From NCBI GenBank assembly GCA_022760735.1, contig JAKELU010000001.1:402774-466773 (forward strand): 64,000 nt of DNA, in the 5' to 3' direction. The notes beneath the pieces are model-generated. The model was not told the origin of the DNA and did no database searches. It worked only from the letters and a program-made list of their open reading frames with translations. Position 1 is the stretch's first letter; each line of letters begins with the position of its first letter. Positions 39,225 to 48,645 of the stretch are shown here, piece after piece. Origin of the DNA: Firmicutes bacterium FC7 (GTDB lineage: Bacteria; Bacillota; Clostridia; Tissierellales; Tissierellaceae). Made by a program: the position numbers and the translations under genes.

Positions 39225-39252
39225 GACGTTACATTTTTATGTAGCGTCTTTT
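39223..39252 (+). terminator. Terminator of the helical-protein gene
   Basis: AAGACGTTACAT-TTTT-ATGTAGCGTCTT (12 bp, one G-U) followed by TTTT. Confidence 0.87.
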
Positions 39253-39312
39253 GTCATATTTATGGGTTCTAAATATATATAATGTGGTAAGGATAAGAAA
39301 GGTCTTGATATT

Positions 39313-40686
39313 ATGAATAGGAGAATTATATCTATATTATTTGTAACATTATTCTTAAGCCTTCTTGGAAATTTATTATATTTTAAAACCACCAATACAA
39401 TTTCAAATGAGCTTGAGGAAATTCATTACGATAATATTGAATCTATTATTGAATACGGAGAGCATATGGCCATAGGTGCACATTACCCTGTTTTTGAAAA
39501 TAGCAATATTAATGCTGAAATTTTAAATATGGTAAACGATAAAATATATGAGTTTAAGAAAGCATTCGAGGGAATGGGCATTTTAGACTCCAATTTTAAG
39601 TCAGAATTGAATATGGATTATGAAATCTATAGACCTAATAATGAGATTATCAGCGTTAAATTTACAATAATGGAGAATTTATATTTTTATGCTTATCCAA
39701 AGCTTTACGTTGAGACTATAAACTATGATATTAGTCGAGAAAAAAATATTAAATTAGAAGATATATTTAAGGGAAGATATAAGGAAAAGCTGGAATCACT
39801 TGCATTAAAATATGCGGATAAACAGTCCTCTTATGACTTTTCAAACTTCATCATTGAAAGCGATAAGCTTGTGTTCTACTTTGATAATATTGAAAAACCT
39901 CTAACTGTCCCATACAGTACTGTGAAAGATTATTTGAAATCTAGCTTTTTAGATTTAGAGTCATTGGAAACATTTTTAGTAGAAATTGATAACCTACCAG
40001 ATATTGTAACATCTGATGATATAATTGATAATGTAGAAAATGATGTTGAAGATATGACAACCACAAGGATAATCACTCCTGATAAACCTATGGTTGCTCT
40101 TACCTTTGATGATGGTCCATATGCTAGGGCTACAATACCAATACTAGATACCCTAAAGAAACACAATGTTGTTGCTACATTTTTTGTTCTAGGTAATAGG
40201 GTTCCTAAACATCAAGATATCATAAAGCGTATGGTTTATGAAGGTCATGAAATTGGAAACCATACATACAGTCACATGCAATTAACTTCCCTTTCAAAGG
40301 AAAATATAAAGTATCAACTGGACAAAACTCAAGAAACTATCTTTCAGGTAGCAGGGGTTGAGCCTAAGATTATGAGGCCAACCTATGGTTCCTATGATAA
40401 TAAGATCAGGGAAGTTATAAATATGCCAATGATTCTGTGGTCTATAGATCCTCAGGACTGGAAGGTTAAAAATGCGGAAAAGATTGCAAACCATGTTTTA
40501 TCTAGGGTTAAGAATGGAGATATTATTTTGTTACATGATATATTTGAAAGTACTGCCGAGGCAGTTGAAATAATTGTTCCTGAATTGATTAACCGTGGAT
40601 TCCAGCTAGTTACTGTTAGCGAACTATATGAGTATAATGGTGAAATCCTTAGCGTTGGAAATATCTATAATAAAGTATATAAATAA
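39313..40686 (+). CDS. Polysaccharide deacetylase with N-terminal RsiV-like region
   Basis: A 457-aa secreted or anchored protein. A hydrophobic N-terminus (about residues 4-22) is followed by about 200 residues resembling the DUF3298/DUF4163 (RsiV-like) domain, then an NodB deacetylase domain. LTFDDGPY holds the catalytic/metal Asp, GNHTYSHM the metal HxxxH, MRPTYGSYD, WSIDPQDW and ILLHDIF the rest of the site. Acts on cell-wall N-acetyl sugars (PgdA-like). The RsiV-like part suggests peptidoglycan or lysozyme-linked binding. Confidence 0.92.
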   Translation: MNRRIISILFVTLFLSLLGNLLYFKTTNTISNELEEIHYDNIESIIEYGEHMAIGAHYPVFENSNINAEILNMVNDKIYEFKKAFEGMGILDSNFKSELNMDYEIYRPNNEIISVKFTIMENLYFYAYPKLYVETINYDISREKNIKLEDIFKGRYKEKLESLALKYADKQSSYDFSNFIIESDKLVFYFDNIEKPLTVPYSTVKDYLKSSFLDLESLETFLVEIDNLPDIVTSDDIIDNVENDVEDMTTTRIITPDKPMVALTFDDGPYARATIPILDTLKKHNVVATFFVLGNRVPKHQDIIKRMVYEGHEIGNHTYSHMQLTSLSKENIKYQLDKTQETIFQVAGVEPKIMRPTYGSYDNKIREVINMPMILWSIDPQDWKVKNAEKIANHVLSRVKNGDIILLHDIFESTAEAVEIIVPELINRGFQLVTVSELYEYNGEILSVGNIYNKVYK

Positions 40687-40745
40687 GGACAAAGGGATAC
40701 CCTAAGAGCGCACAGTAGATGATTTCCCCTTGTCCTTGTTTTTTT
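40685..40745 (+). terminator. Terminator of the deacetylase gene
   Basis: AAGGACAA..GGGA pairs with TCCC..TTGTCCTT over a 27-nt loop, followed by a seven-T run broken by one G. The stem starts at the stop codon. Confidence 0.75.
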
Positions 40746-40851
40746 CTACTAATTCTCTAAGTAACTTCTTGATATCTTATACATTACCTGTCTACTTTTT
40801 ACCTTTTCTAATAATCCTCTCCTCAACCCCAAGCCCTTCACTCATTGAATT

Positions 40852-40893
40852 AAAAAATGGATTGAGTCCTGTTAATTATAGAACTCAATCCAT
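40852..40893 (-). terminator. Terminator of the activase gene
   Basis: ATGGATTGAGT pairs with ACTCAATCCAT (11 bp, 15-nt loop), followed on the minus strand by TTTTTT. It lies 10 nt past the stop of the gene at 40903. Confidence 0.9.
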
Positions 40894-40902
40894 AAATCTA
40901 GC

Positions 40903-41652
40903 TTAAAAACCCATCAGTGCAGCTCCTATGGAGCCTGCATATCGTCCTAGAGGACTAGAGATTACCTCTTTACCTAATCTTTCAGATAATAGTTCTACAA
41001 ACGGTTTAATCTCACACAATCCTCCAGTTAAATATATTTTTCCTTTTATTCCATGCTTATAAAGTAAGGTATATACTCTTCCTGTTATGGAATTTATGAC
41101 TCCTCTGGCTATATCTTCTCTAGGTGTTCCTTTTCCTATTAGGCTTATGACCTCTGATTCTGCAAATACAGTACACATGCTTGTAATGCTTATTTCTTTA
41201 CCTTTTAATGCAAGCTCAGCAAGTTCAGGAATGCCTATCGCCAAGGAATTTGCCATTAACTCTAGAAATCTTCCTGTTCCCGCAGCACATTTGTCATTCA
41301 TTGTAAAGTTAGTTACTCTATCATTTTCTACTGTAATTATCTTTGTATCCTGTCCACCAATGTCTATTACAGTACAGTCTTCTCCCAATAGGTAATGGGC
41401 TCCTTTTCCATGACAAGTTATTTCTGTAATAGTTTTATCTGCATATGGAACTGAAACTCTACCATATCCCGTAGCAATAATACGAGAGTTGTCTTTATCA
41501 ATATTCATTTTCTCTAGTTTCTCATATACAATTTTTGATACCTCTACACTGCTCCATCCAGTAGGCATGCTAAAATTTAGAACTAGGTTCTGGTCATTAA
41601 AGACTGATACTTTAGAAGCAGTTGAGCCAATATCAATTCCTATATAATACAT
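40903..41652 (-). CDS. ATP-dependent activase of the 2-hydroxyacyl-CoA dehydratase/double-cubane family
   Basis: A 249-aa ASKHA-fold iron-sulfur ATPase. GIDIGSTASKVSVF is the phosphate-1 loop, IDIGGQDTKII the second. DKCAAGTGRFLE and SITSMCTVFAESEVI give the two cysteines that bind one [4Fe-4S] between the homodimer halves. It hydrolyses ATP to fire single electrons into the partner protein encoded 27 nt upstream. Short length marks the HgdC/DCCP-reductase type. Confidence 0.93.
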   Translation of the reverse strand: MYYIGIDIGSTASKVSVFNDQNLVLNFSMPTGWSSVEVSKIVYEKLEKMNIDKDNSRIIATGYGRVSVPYADKTITEITCHGKGAHYLLGEDCTVIDIGGQDTKIITVENDRVTNFTMNDKCAAGTGRFLELMANSLAIGIPELAELALKGKEISITSMCTVFAESEVISLIGKGTPREDIARGVINSITGRVYTLLYKHGIKGKIYLTGGLCEIKPFVELLSERLGKEVISSPLGRYAGSIGAALMGF

Positions 41653-41678
41653 TTAATCACCTTTAAGCAGAGCTGTTA

Positions 41679-42848
41679 TTAAACTGTTGCTGATTTCTTT
41701 TCAATAGTTTCCAAGAATGCTTCTACTCTTGTCTTAACTTGTCCAGTATCTGAGTCTGAATAATCTGTCTCTATTTGAATAAATGGTAAACCTAGCTCAT
41801 CTTGAACAAAATTCTTTAATGAGAATGATTCTATTGCATAGGTATGGCATGCGACCCATGTTAAGTCTACCACACCATCTACATCATATTCTTCAGCTAA
41901 TCTCTTTATTAAATCGAATCTTCCATTGTTAGGAGTCATACATGAACAAGGTGTTTTTAAATACTTCTCAGCTAAAGCTAATAATGGATCTTTATCTGGG
42001 TCCTCATCAACCATTACATCTAATGGTTTGTATCCTGTACAATTTTCTAGGGCTACAACAGATGCACCTGCCTCTTCTAAAGCCCTTAGTACCTTCTCAG
42101 ATCCTGACCCTATTGGACATCCTGTTAGAAGTATTCTAGGAGCACTTTCATCAAATGCAAATATTCCTTTTTCAATTCTTTCTTCTAATTCTTCTATAAG
42201 CTTTTCGATTAAGCTAATTCCATATTCTTTATCTACATTAAAACCTTTTAACCATTGTGCAAGCATCATATCCATACCTGATAATGGTGCAGGTTTATGT
42301 GCATTTAACTTATGTAATCTTTTCATTGCATCTCTTTCTCTATTCATTAACTTGATTGCATCTCTTAACTTCTCTTCAGTAATCTCTACGCCAAAGGTTT
42401 CTTCCAAATAAGCTTTAAATTTGACCATTTCCTTATGCCAGCTTTCTAAGGAATCTTCTCCTTCAGAAGTTTGAGGCAAATTCATAATATGCATTGGTTT
42501 TATTTTTCCCATTAACTCATACATCTTTTTCTTACCATCGCAGGTAGTTTCAGCTAAAAGAACATCTGAGAAGAAAAAGTACGGACACTTATCAGTAATA
42601 GCAAAGCCATAACTGGATTTTATTAATGGGCATAGGTTTCTTGGTAGTTCCTTTTCTGCATCCTCTATTGGAGCCTGAGCAGTACCACAAAGGGTAACAG
42701 GAATGGCACCGGCAGCAATTGCTATTTCTGAAGGTGAAAACATACAGTACATCCCAACTACTTTTTTCCCTTCTTCATGGGCTTCTTTAACTTTTACTGA
42801 ATTTAGCCCTCTCAATCCTTCTATTTCTTCCATTGTAACTGGTCTCAT
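41679..42848 (-). CDS. Double-cubane-cluster-containing anaerobic reductase (2-hydroxyacyl-CoA dehydratase D family)
   Basis: A 389-aa protein of the HgdB-like fold. Conserved Cys appear in VVGMYCMFSP, RNLCPLIKSSYGFAITDKCPYF, LLAETTCDGKKKMYE, LTGCPIGSGS, ENCTGYKP, KTPCSCMTPNNGR and WVACHTYAI. A single gene paired with an activase, rather than the A/B dehydratase pair, fits the double-cubane ([Fe8S9]) reductase group. Start ATG 42848 with AAAGGAG at 7 nt. Natural substrate of that group is not known. Confidence 0.85.
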   Translation of the reverse strand: MRPVTMEEIEGLRGLNSVKVKEAHEEGKKVVGMYCMFSPSEIAIAAGAIPVTLCGTAQAPIEDAEKELPRNLCPLIKSSYGFAITDKCPYFFFSDVLLAETTCDGKKKMYELMGKIKPMHIMNLPQTSEGEDSLESWHKEMVKFKAYLEETFGVEITEEKLRDAIKLMNRERDAMKRLHKLNAHKPAPLSGMDMMLAQWLKGFNVDKEYGISLIEKLIEELEERIEKGIFAFDESAPRILLTGCPIGSGSEKVLRALEEAGASVVALENCTGYKPLDVMVDEDPDKDPLLALAEKYLKTPCSCMTPNNGRFDLIKRLAEEYDVDGVVDLTWVACHTYAIESFSLKNFVQDELGLPFIQIETDYSDSDTGQVKTRVEAFLETIEKKSATV

Positions 42849-42965
42849 AACATCGCTCCTTTGACTTGTTATTTTAATATCAATTTTAATTTTATGATAA
42901 ATTGGAAGGTTCATCCAATAATTTAAATTTATATTAAAATAAGTCATATAGATAGGATTAATAAC

Positions 42966-42988
42966 GAAAAAAGGGACTATTGTCCCTT
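42966..42988 (-). terminator. Terminator of folA
   Basis: AAGGGAC-TATT-GTCCCTT followed on the minus strand by TTTTTTC. The stem overlaps the folA stop codon. Confidence 0.82.
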
Positions 42989-43483
42989 CCTTTCATAATC
43001 TACATATTTATAATATATATCTCCCTGCCTATAAACTTCTGATACATTTGTCATCCGCCAATCAGGGTCCAAGTCTAGATTTGGAATAAATGTATCTGCC
43101 TCTGGAAAATCCATAAATACCTTTGTAATATATGCCTTCTTGCAGAACAATAGAAGCTGTCGTGCAATTGTACCTCCACCAGTTACAAATACCTCTTTTT
43201 CTTTATTAGGATTTAACTCCTTAAGAAGTGGAAATAAATCCTCCAATGAGTTGATTATATAAAATCCTTCTTTTTTATAATCCTTATTCCTTGTAACTAA
43301 TATATTTATTCTATTTTCAAGTGGTTTCTGACCAGGAATAGCTTCAAGGGTCTTTCTACCCATTATGACTATATTTCCCTCTGTTAATCTTCTAAATCTA
43401 TGCAAATCTTCATCAATATGGACCAGCATACCGCCACCATATCCTATTCTCCAATTCCCATCTACAGCAAATATTAAATTCAT
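42977..43483 (-). CDS. folA: Dihydrofolate reductase
   Basis: A 168-aa DHFR that makes tetrahydrofolate with NADPH. The N-terminus LIFAVDGNWRIGYGGGMLVHIDEDLHRFR, VIMGRKTLEAIPG and FVTGGGTIARQL are the substrate, NADP and glycine-rich regions. Active-site acid is in the HIDEDL segment as D. It lies 13 nt downstream of rtcB. Slightly divergent (VHIDEDL instead of the usual LPWHLPEDL), which may alter trimethoprim response, but this is speculation. Confidence 0.92.
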   Translation of the reverse strand: MNLIFAVDGNWRIGYGGGMLVHIDEDLHRFRRLTEGNIVIMGRKTLEAIPGQKPLENRINILVTRNKDYKKEGFYIINSLEDLFPLLKELNPNKEKEVFVTGGGTIARQLLLFCKKAYITKVFMDFPEADTFIPNLDLDPDWRMTNVSEVYRQGDIYYKYVDYERKGQ

Positions 43484-43496
43484 ATACCCTCCCCTT

Positions 43497-44711
43497 CTAT
43501 GCCTTAAAATTATATACTGGTCTTAAAACATCTATAACCTCCACCGTATCAGTAATTTTTTCTAATATATCCTCCATAGATTTGTAGGCAAATGGGCTTT
43601 CATCCAATGTACTCTCATTAACTGATGTAGTATAAATTCCTTCCATGGCCTTTTGAAAATCTTCAAGGGTGAAGGCTTCCTTAGCATCTGTTCTGCTCTT
43701 TATTCTTCCGGCACCATGTGGAGCAGAATAATTCCATTCTGGATTTCCCTTGCCTGTAGCTAATATTGAACCGTCTCTCATATTTATTGGGATTAGAAGC
43801 TTTTCGTCTTCATAAGCTGATATAGCACCTTTTCTTATTATATTATCCTTAAAATTAATATAATTATGAACGGTGTGGAAGTATTCAAAATCATCTATAC
43901 TCTTACAAAAAAGTTTATTAAGAATTATGTCTGCCATTGTCTCCCTATTTAATGTTGCAAATTCCTGAGCTATTTTCATATCATGAAGATACCTATCTCT
44001 ATATACTCCTGTTAGGTAGCATAGTTCTTTTGGATATTTAGGCTCTAAGTCCTCATATTTCTTACTCAATTTCTTTAAAGCTTTACTTATCTCCTTACGT
44101 TTTCCCTGCTCCTTGTAAGTTTTAATCAATTCTTCTTTTTTCTCAAAGAATTCTTCCTTTCCACTGCATAAGTCCACAGCAAGTTTTTGATATATCTCTG
44201 CTATTTGTTTTCCAAGATTTCTGCTACCTGAATGTATTACAAGAAATTTATTCCCCTTGCTATCTTCATCTACCTCTATAAAATGGTTTCCTCCACCAAG
44301 TGTTCCTATACTTCTTTCTATTCTCTTAGTATCCTTTAAATCCCTATAGCAATAGAGTTTATCTAAACCATCAAAGTGTACTTTTCTTCCTTCATGGACA
44401 TTCCTACCAGATGGTATGTCTTTTCTTATTATTTCATCTAACTTTGGTAAGTCTAAGTCGATTTTCCCTAATTCAACTGTCAACATTCCGCACCCAATAT
44501 CTACTCCAACAATATTTGGGATCACCTTATCACCCATATCAGCTGTAAACCCAATAACACAGCCTACCCCCTGGTGTACATCGGGCATTATTCTCACCTT
44601 AGAACCTTCTATAAACTCCTGATTTAATAGATTGGTAATCTGCTCAAGGGCTCCATATTCAATATCATCCGTAAATGACAAGGCTATATTGTACATGCCC
44701 CATATTTCCAT
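43497..44711 (-). CDS. rtcB: RtcB-family RNA ligase
   Basis: A 404-aa GTP/Mn-dependent ligase that joins 3'-phosphate or 2',3'-cyclic phosphate RNA ends to 5'-OH ends. RIMPDVHQGVGCVIGF, VGVDIGCGM, GGGNHFIEV, IHSGSRNLG and APHGAGR (guanylylated His) are intact. A SRTDAKE motif follows. Shorter than E. coli RtcB (408 is typical). AAAGGAG at 7 nt before the ATG at 44711. Together with folA it forms a short minus-strand unit. No archease gene or RtcA is seen. Confidence 0.94.
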   Translation of the reverse strand: MEIWGMYNIALSFTDDIEYGALEQITNLLNQEFIEGSKVRIMPDVHQGVGCVIGFTADMGDKVIPNIVGVDIGCGMLTVELGKIDLDLPKLDEIIRKDIPSGRNVHEGRKVHFDGLDKLYCYRDLKDTKRIERSIGTLGGGNHFIEVDEDSKGNKFLVIHSGSRNLGKQIAEIYQKLAVDLCSGKEEFFEKKEELIKTYKEQGKRKEISKALKKLSKKYEDLEPKYPKELCYLTGVYRDRYLHDMKIAQEFATLNRETMADIILNKLFCKSIDDFEYFHTVHNYINFKDNIIRKGAISAYEDEKLLIPINMRDGSILATGKGNPEWNYSAPHGAGRIKSRTDAKEAFTLEDFQKAMEGIYTTSVNESTLDESPFAYKSMEDILEKITDTVEVIDVLRPVYNFKA

Positions 44712-44887
44712 TTCCTCACTCCTTTAACTATGATGCTATGACTATTATACCCATCCTTTTGGACTTATTGACTCATAATATGTTAAAATAGGAATGTAAA
44801 ATTTACTTTGTAAATTTCTTATGCTTAAAATAACTAAAAGATTACATCTTTATGCCTAATCAAATAACAACATGAGGGGGGCTTGAA

Positions 44888-45997
44888 ATGAAAAGTGTGT
44901 ATTTGCGTAAGGAAGAGTGCTGTGGTTGTAGTGCATGTTTTAATATTTGCCCTACAGATGCAATAACTATGGAACCTGATGAAGAAGGCTTTCTATATCC
45001 TTTAATTAATCAGGAGGAATGCATTGATTGTAGAAAATGTGTAAATTGTTGCCCTATATTAAATGAAAATAACTTTAAAGAAGAAAGAGTTCCAGACTTA
45101 TATGTCTCTAAACATAAATCAAAGGAGGTTCTTTTGAGTTCAACTTCTGGTGGAATGTTCGCTGCCCTTTCAGATGCTATTCTTCGCCAAGGTGGAGTAG
45201 TATACGGAGTGGATTTTGACGATGAATTTAAGGTGTTACATAAAAGAGCAGAAAACTTAGAGCAAAGGGATAGAATGAAGTTTTCTAAGTATGTTCAAAG
45301 TAATTTAACTGACATATTCACGCAGATAAAGGAAGATTTAATAGATGGTAAAAGCGTTCTCTTTACAGGAACACCATGTCAAACAGCTGGATTACGTGGA
45401 TATTTTAAGAATTCTAGATTAGCTGAAAAACTATATGTTTGCGATCTAATCTGCCATAGTATTCCTAGTCCATTGATTTGGGAAGAGTTTAAAAAGTATT
45501 TGGAAAAGGAAAATGGCGGTAAGTTAACTAATATTCAATTTAGGTCTAAGATAATTGACTGGACCCGTGAAAATAGCAATAAGACCTTTATGTTTAAAAC
45601 AACTGCCAAGGACGAATATATTTTTGATGAACGCTATTACAAGTTATTTTTTGGTTTGAAGACCATTGTGCGTCCATCCTGTTCAGAATGTAGATTTACA
45701 GATGTACATCGTGCTTCAGATATTACTATTGCAGACTATTGGGGAATTGAAAAGTATGCTCCTGAATGGATGGACTTAAAAGGAGTATCTTTGATGCTGA
45801 TTAACAATGAAAAAGGAGACAAGCTCTTAGATATGATTGGTCAGGATATTTATTTTGAGAAACGACCATTGCAGGAAGCTTTAAATGAACAGCAAAGATT
45901 AAGTAGACCTGTAGAGCGTCCAGCTAATAGAGATGAGTTTTGGAAAATATATAAAGAAAAAGGATTTGAATATATTATGGAAAATATGCTTGAGTAA
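44888..45997 (+). CDS. FrhB-like F420-hydrogenase-beta-family ferredoxin protein
   Basis: A 369-aa protein with two N-terminal [4Fe-4S] motifs (CCGCSACFNICP and CIDCRKCVNCCP), then the FrhB N- and C-terminal domains (SSTSGGMFAALS, FTGTPCQTAGLRGYF, RPSCSECRFTDVHRASDITIADYWG). The latter has extra conserved cysteines. Clostridial lone members are often tied to polysaccharide or sulfur metabolism; F420 use is unlikely here. GAGGGGGG before the ATG. Substrate unknown. Confidence 0.87.
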   Translation: MKSVYLRKEECCGCSACFNICPTDAITMEPDEEGFLYPLINQEECIDCRKCVNCCPILNENNFKEERVPDLYVSKHKSKEVLLSSTSGGMFAALSDAILRQGGVVYGVDFDDEFKVLHKRAENLEQRDRMKFSKYVQSNLTDIFTQIKEDLIDGKSVLFTGTPCQTAGLRGYFKNSRLAEKLYVCDLICHSIPSPLIWEEFKKYLEKENGGKLTNIQFRSKIIDWTRENSNKTFMFKTTAKDEYIFDERYYKLFFGLKTIVRPSCSECRFTDVHRASDITIADYWGIEKYAPEWMDLKGVSLMLINNEKGDKLLDMIGQDIYFEKRPLQEALNEQQRLSRPVERPANRDEFWKIYKEKGFEYIMENMLE

Positions 45998-46017
45998 ATC
46001 AAACAATGGAGACTGTG

Positions 46018-46046
46018 AGGCCACTGAATGACTTTTCAGTGGTCTT
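46018..46046 (+). terminator. Weak terminator-like hairpin after the FrhB-like gene
   Basis: CCACTGAA pairs with TTCAGTGG, extended by AGG/TCT-side pairs; the tail is only moderately T-rich (TTAAGTATCTC). Confidence 0.45.
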
Positions 46047-46075
46047 AAGTATCTCATTTAATGAGAGGTGAAAAA

Positions 46076-47956
46076 ATGATTGAATGCAGTGTTAATAACT
46101 TAGTTAAATACTATGGAGCTGTTAAGGTGTTTGAAAATATATCCTTTGATATTCAGACTAATGAACGGGTTGGATTAATTGGTCAAAATGGTTGCGGAAA
46201 ATCCACATTAATGAAAATTCTCATGGGTAGAGAGGATTATCAAGCTGGCACCATTTCATTTAGAAAGGGAATTAAGGTTGGATATCTTGACCAGATTTTT
46301 AAATTTCCTTCAGAAATTACTGTCATGGATATTCTTCAAAGTTCCTTTGAAGATATGAAATCATTAAAATTTAAAATTAAGGTCCAGGAGGAAAAGCTTA
46401 AATGTCTATCAGGCGATGCTTTAGAAGCTGAGATGAAAACTTACGGCGAACTTATGGAAGAATATGAGCGCATTGGTGGATATGAAGTCGATACCAACAT
46501 TAATAAAGTCTGTAGCGGCCTAATGCTACCTGATAGCTTTAGAGAACTGCCTTTTGAAAGTTTAAGTGGTGGCGAAAAAACTAGAGTACAATTGGCTAGG
46601 CTTTTGCTTGAGGAACCAGATTTACTGTTGCTTGATGAACCTACAAACCATCTTGATATTAAATCTATTGAATGGTTAGAGGAATTTCTTCTTAATTACA
46701 AGGGCACTGTATTTATGGTTTCTCACGATAGGCAGTTTTTAGATAGGGTTGCTAATAGAATAATAGAATTGGAAGCTACATCAGCGAATTTATATGACGG
46801 AAATTATAGTGCTTATGTTATAGAAAAGGAAAAACGATTTGAGATTGCCTACAGGGCTTATGTCAATAATCAAAGAAAGATAGAGCAGATGGAAAGGCAA
46901 ATTGAACGCTATCGAATCTGGGGTGCTATGCGTGATAGCGAAAAGATGTATAAACGTGCTAAGGAATTGGAAAAACGCCTAGAAAAAATGGAAATCTTAG
47001 ATAAACCAACTATAGATGTAGCTAAAATGAAGCTCAACACTGATGGAATTAGTAGATCAGGAAAGATTGTTTTAGATGTAGATGGGCTAAGTAAGTCTTT
47101 TCAAGCGAAGAAATTGTTTAAAGACCTATCTTTTACTCTCTTTTATAAGGATAGACTTTGTATAATGGGTGAGAACGGAAGTGGAAAAACTACTCTTTTA
47201 AAAGTTGTTCTAGGTGAAATCCCACCTGATGAGGGTAAGATAAAAGTAGGCTCTAATGTAAGCATAGGTTATCTTCCACAAAACGTAACCTTTAAAGACG
47301 AAAATCTATCAATACTTGAACATTTTTCTAGTATCCATAAATTAACCCTATCAGAAGCTAGAAAAGAATTAGCAAAGATGTTGTTCATTAGGGACGATGT
47401 ATTTAAAAAGATTAATTCATTATCCGGAGGCGAAAAATCTAGATTAAGGCTTGCTTCACTAATATTTGATAAGGTAAATCTTTTAGTATTAGACGAGCCT
47501 ACTAACCATCTTGATATTGACTCAAGAGAAGTTCTTGAGGATACCCTTTATAATTATGATGGGACTATTTTATTTGTTTCTCATGATAGATACTTTGTTC
47601 AAAGACTTGCTACTAAAATGTTAATTATAAATAAAAACAATTCAAAACTATATCCAGTACCTTATGACGATTATTTAGAAATTAAGAAGAAGTTAGAATT
47701 TGAAGTTCAAGAGAAAAAAGTAGAAAAGATCCATAAAAACAAGCCCGTTAGAAAGGACAGAAAGCCTAATAATTCCTATAAGATTAAAAGATTAGAAGAA
47801 ACTATAGCAGATTTAGAGAATAAACTTGATCTAATAACTAGGGAAATGGAAGAAAATAGTGATAATGCTGATAAATTATATGAACTCTATATAAATAAAG
47901 AAGAACTTGAAAATGAGCTTTTAGAAAAATATGAGGAGCTAGAAAATCTTAAATAA
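46076..47956 (+). CDS. ABC-F family ATPase (translation factor/resistance type)
   Basis: A 626-aa soluble protein with two ABC domains in tandem. Domain 1: GQNGCGKST, SGGEKTRVQLARLL, LLDEPTNHLDI. An arginine/glutamate-rich linker follows (IERYRIWGAMRDSEKMYKRAKELEKR). Domain 2: GENGSGKTT, SGGEKSRLRLASL, VLDEPTNHLDI. A C-terminal coiled coil of about 70 residues ends it. ABC-F proteins bind the ribosomal E site. Start ATG 46076 with AGAGGTG at 5 nt. Whether it is a housekeeping EttA/YdiF type or a resistance protein cannot be decided. Confidence 0.9.
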   Translation: MIECSVNNLVKYYGAVKVFENISFDIQTNERVGLIGQNGCGKSTLMKILMGREDYQAGTISFRKGIKVGYLDQIFKFPSEITVMDILQSSFEDMKSLKFKIKVQEEKLKCLSGDALEAEMKTYGELMEEYERIGGYEVDTNINKVCSGLMLPDSFRELPFESLSGGEKTRVQLARLLLEEPDLLLLDEPTNHLDIKSIEWLEEFLLNYKGTVFMVSHDRQFLDRVANRIIELEATSANLYDGNYSAYVIEKEKRFEIAYRAYVNNQRKIEQMERQIERYRIWGAMRDSEKMYKRAKELEKRLEKMEILDKPTIDVAKMKLNTDGISRSGKIVLDVDGLSKSFQAKKLFKDLSFTLFYKDRLCIMGENGSGKTTLLKVVLGEIPPDEGKIKVGSNVSIGYLPQNVTFKDENLSILEHFSSIHKLTLSEARKELAKMLFIRDDVFKKINSLSGGEKSRLRLASLIFDKVNLLVLDEPTNHLDIDSREVLEDTLYNYDGTILFVSHDRYFVQRLATKMLIINKNNSKLYPVPYDDYLEIKKKLEFEVQEKKVEKIHKNKPVRKDRKPNNSYKIKRLEETIADLENKLDLITREMEENSDNADKLYELYINKEELENELLEKYEELENLK

Positions 47957-47961
47957 AGTAG

Positions 47962-48645
47962 GTGATTTTTATTAAAATCCTAATCATTGATGATGAAAAA
48001 TTAATTGTTAAAGGTCTAAAGCATAGTCTTGAACAGCAAGGATATTCTGTTGTTGCAGCCTATGATGGCTCTGAAGCTTTAAGGATTTTAGAAAATGAGA
48101 AAGTGGACTTCATAATTCTGGATTTGATGCTGCCAGATATTGATGGAATGATGCTTTGTAAGAAAATTAGAGAAAAATTCAATATGCCAATTCTAATGTT
48201 ATCAGCTAAAGATGGAGACTATGATAAGATATTAGGCTTTGAATTTGGTGCAGATGATTATATGACTAAGCCCTTTAACACCCTTGAGTTAATCGCAAGA
48301 ATTAAGGCAATTTCAAAAAGAGCAGCAATAAAAACTGAAGAGGATAATGAAATAAAAATAGGAGATTTAATAATTAATATAAATGAAAGAAGATTTTTTA
48401 TTAATAATAGGGAAATAGATTTTACAGCCAAAGAATTTGATATGCTTCATCTAATGGCTAAAAATCCAGGTAGGGTATATACTAGAGAGGAGATATTTAA
48501 GTATATATGGAATGAGGATGCCTATGATGTAAGGACAATTGATGTTCATATAAGAAATATTAGAGAGAAGATTGAAGAAGACCCTAAAAACCCAAAATAC
48601 ATTATGACTAAGTGGGGAGTTGGTTATTATTTCAATAAGAACTAA
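47962..48645 (+). CDS. OmpR-family response regulator
   Basis: A 227-aa receiver plus winged-helix protein. Receiver: ILIIDDEK, IILDLMLPDIDG (phospho-Asp) and DYMTKPF (Lys). DNA-binding: FTAKEFDMLHLMAKNPGRVYTREEIF and TIDVHIRNIREKI. No ATG fits. The in-frame GTG at 47962 lies inside the AGGTG that looks like the ribosome site, whereas an ATT at 47971 (giving MKILIIDDE) is 6 nt after it. It overlaps the kinase gene by 26 nt. Confidence 0.93.
   Translation: MIFIKILIIDDEKLIVKGLKHSLEQQGYSVVAAYDGSEALRILENEKVDFIILDLMLPDIDGMMLCKKIREKFNMPILMLSAKDGDYDKILGFEFGADDYMTKPFNTLELIARIKAISKRAAIKTEEDNEIKIGDLIININERRFFINNREIDFTAKEFDMLHLMAKNPGRVYTREEIFKYIWNEDAYDVRTIDVHIRNIREKIEEDPKNPKYIMTKWGVGYYFNKN

Noticed and set aside
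41926-42411. A 161-codon plus-strand frame
   Set aside because: Antisense shadow of the double-cubane reductase gene; low-complexity serine/isoleucine-rich product.
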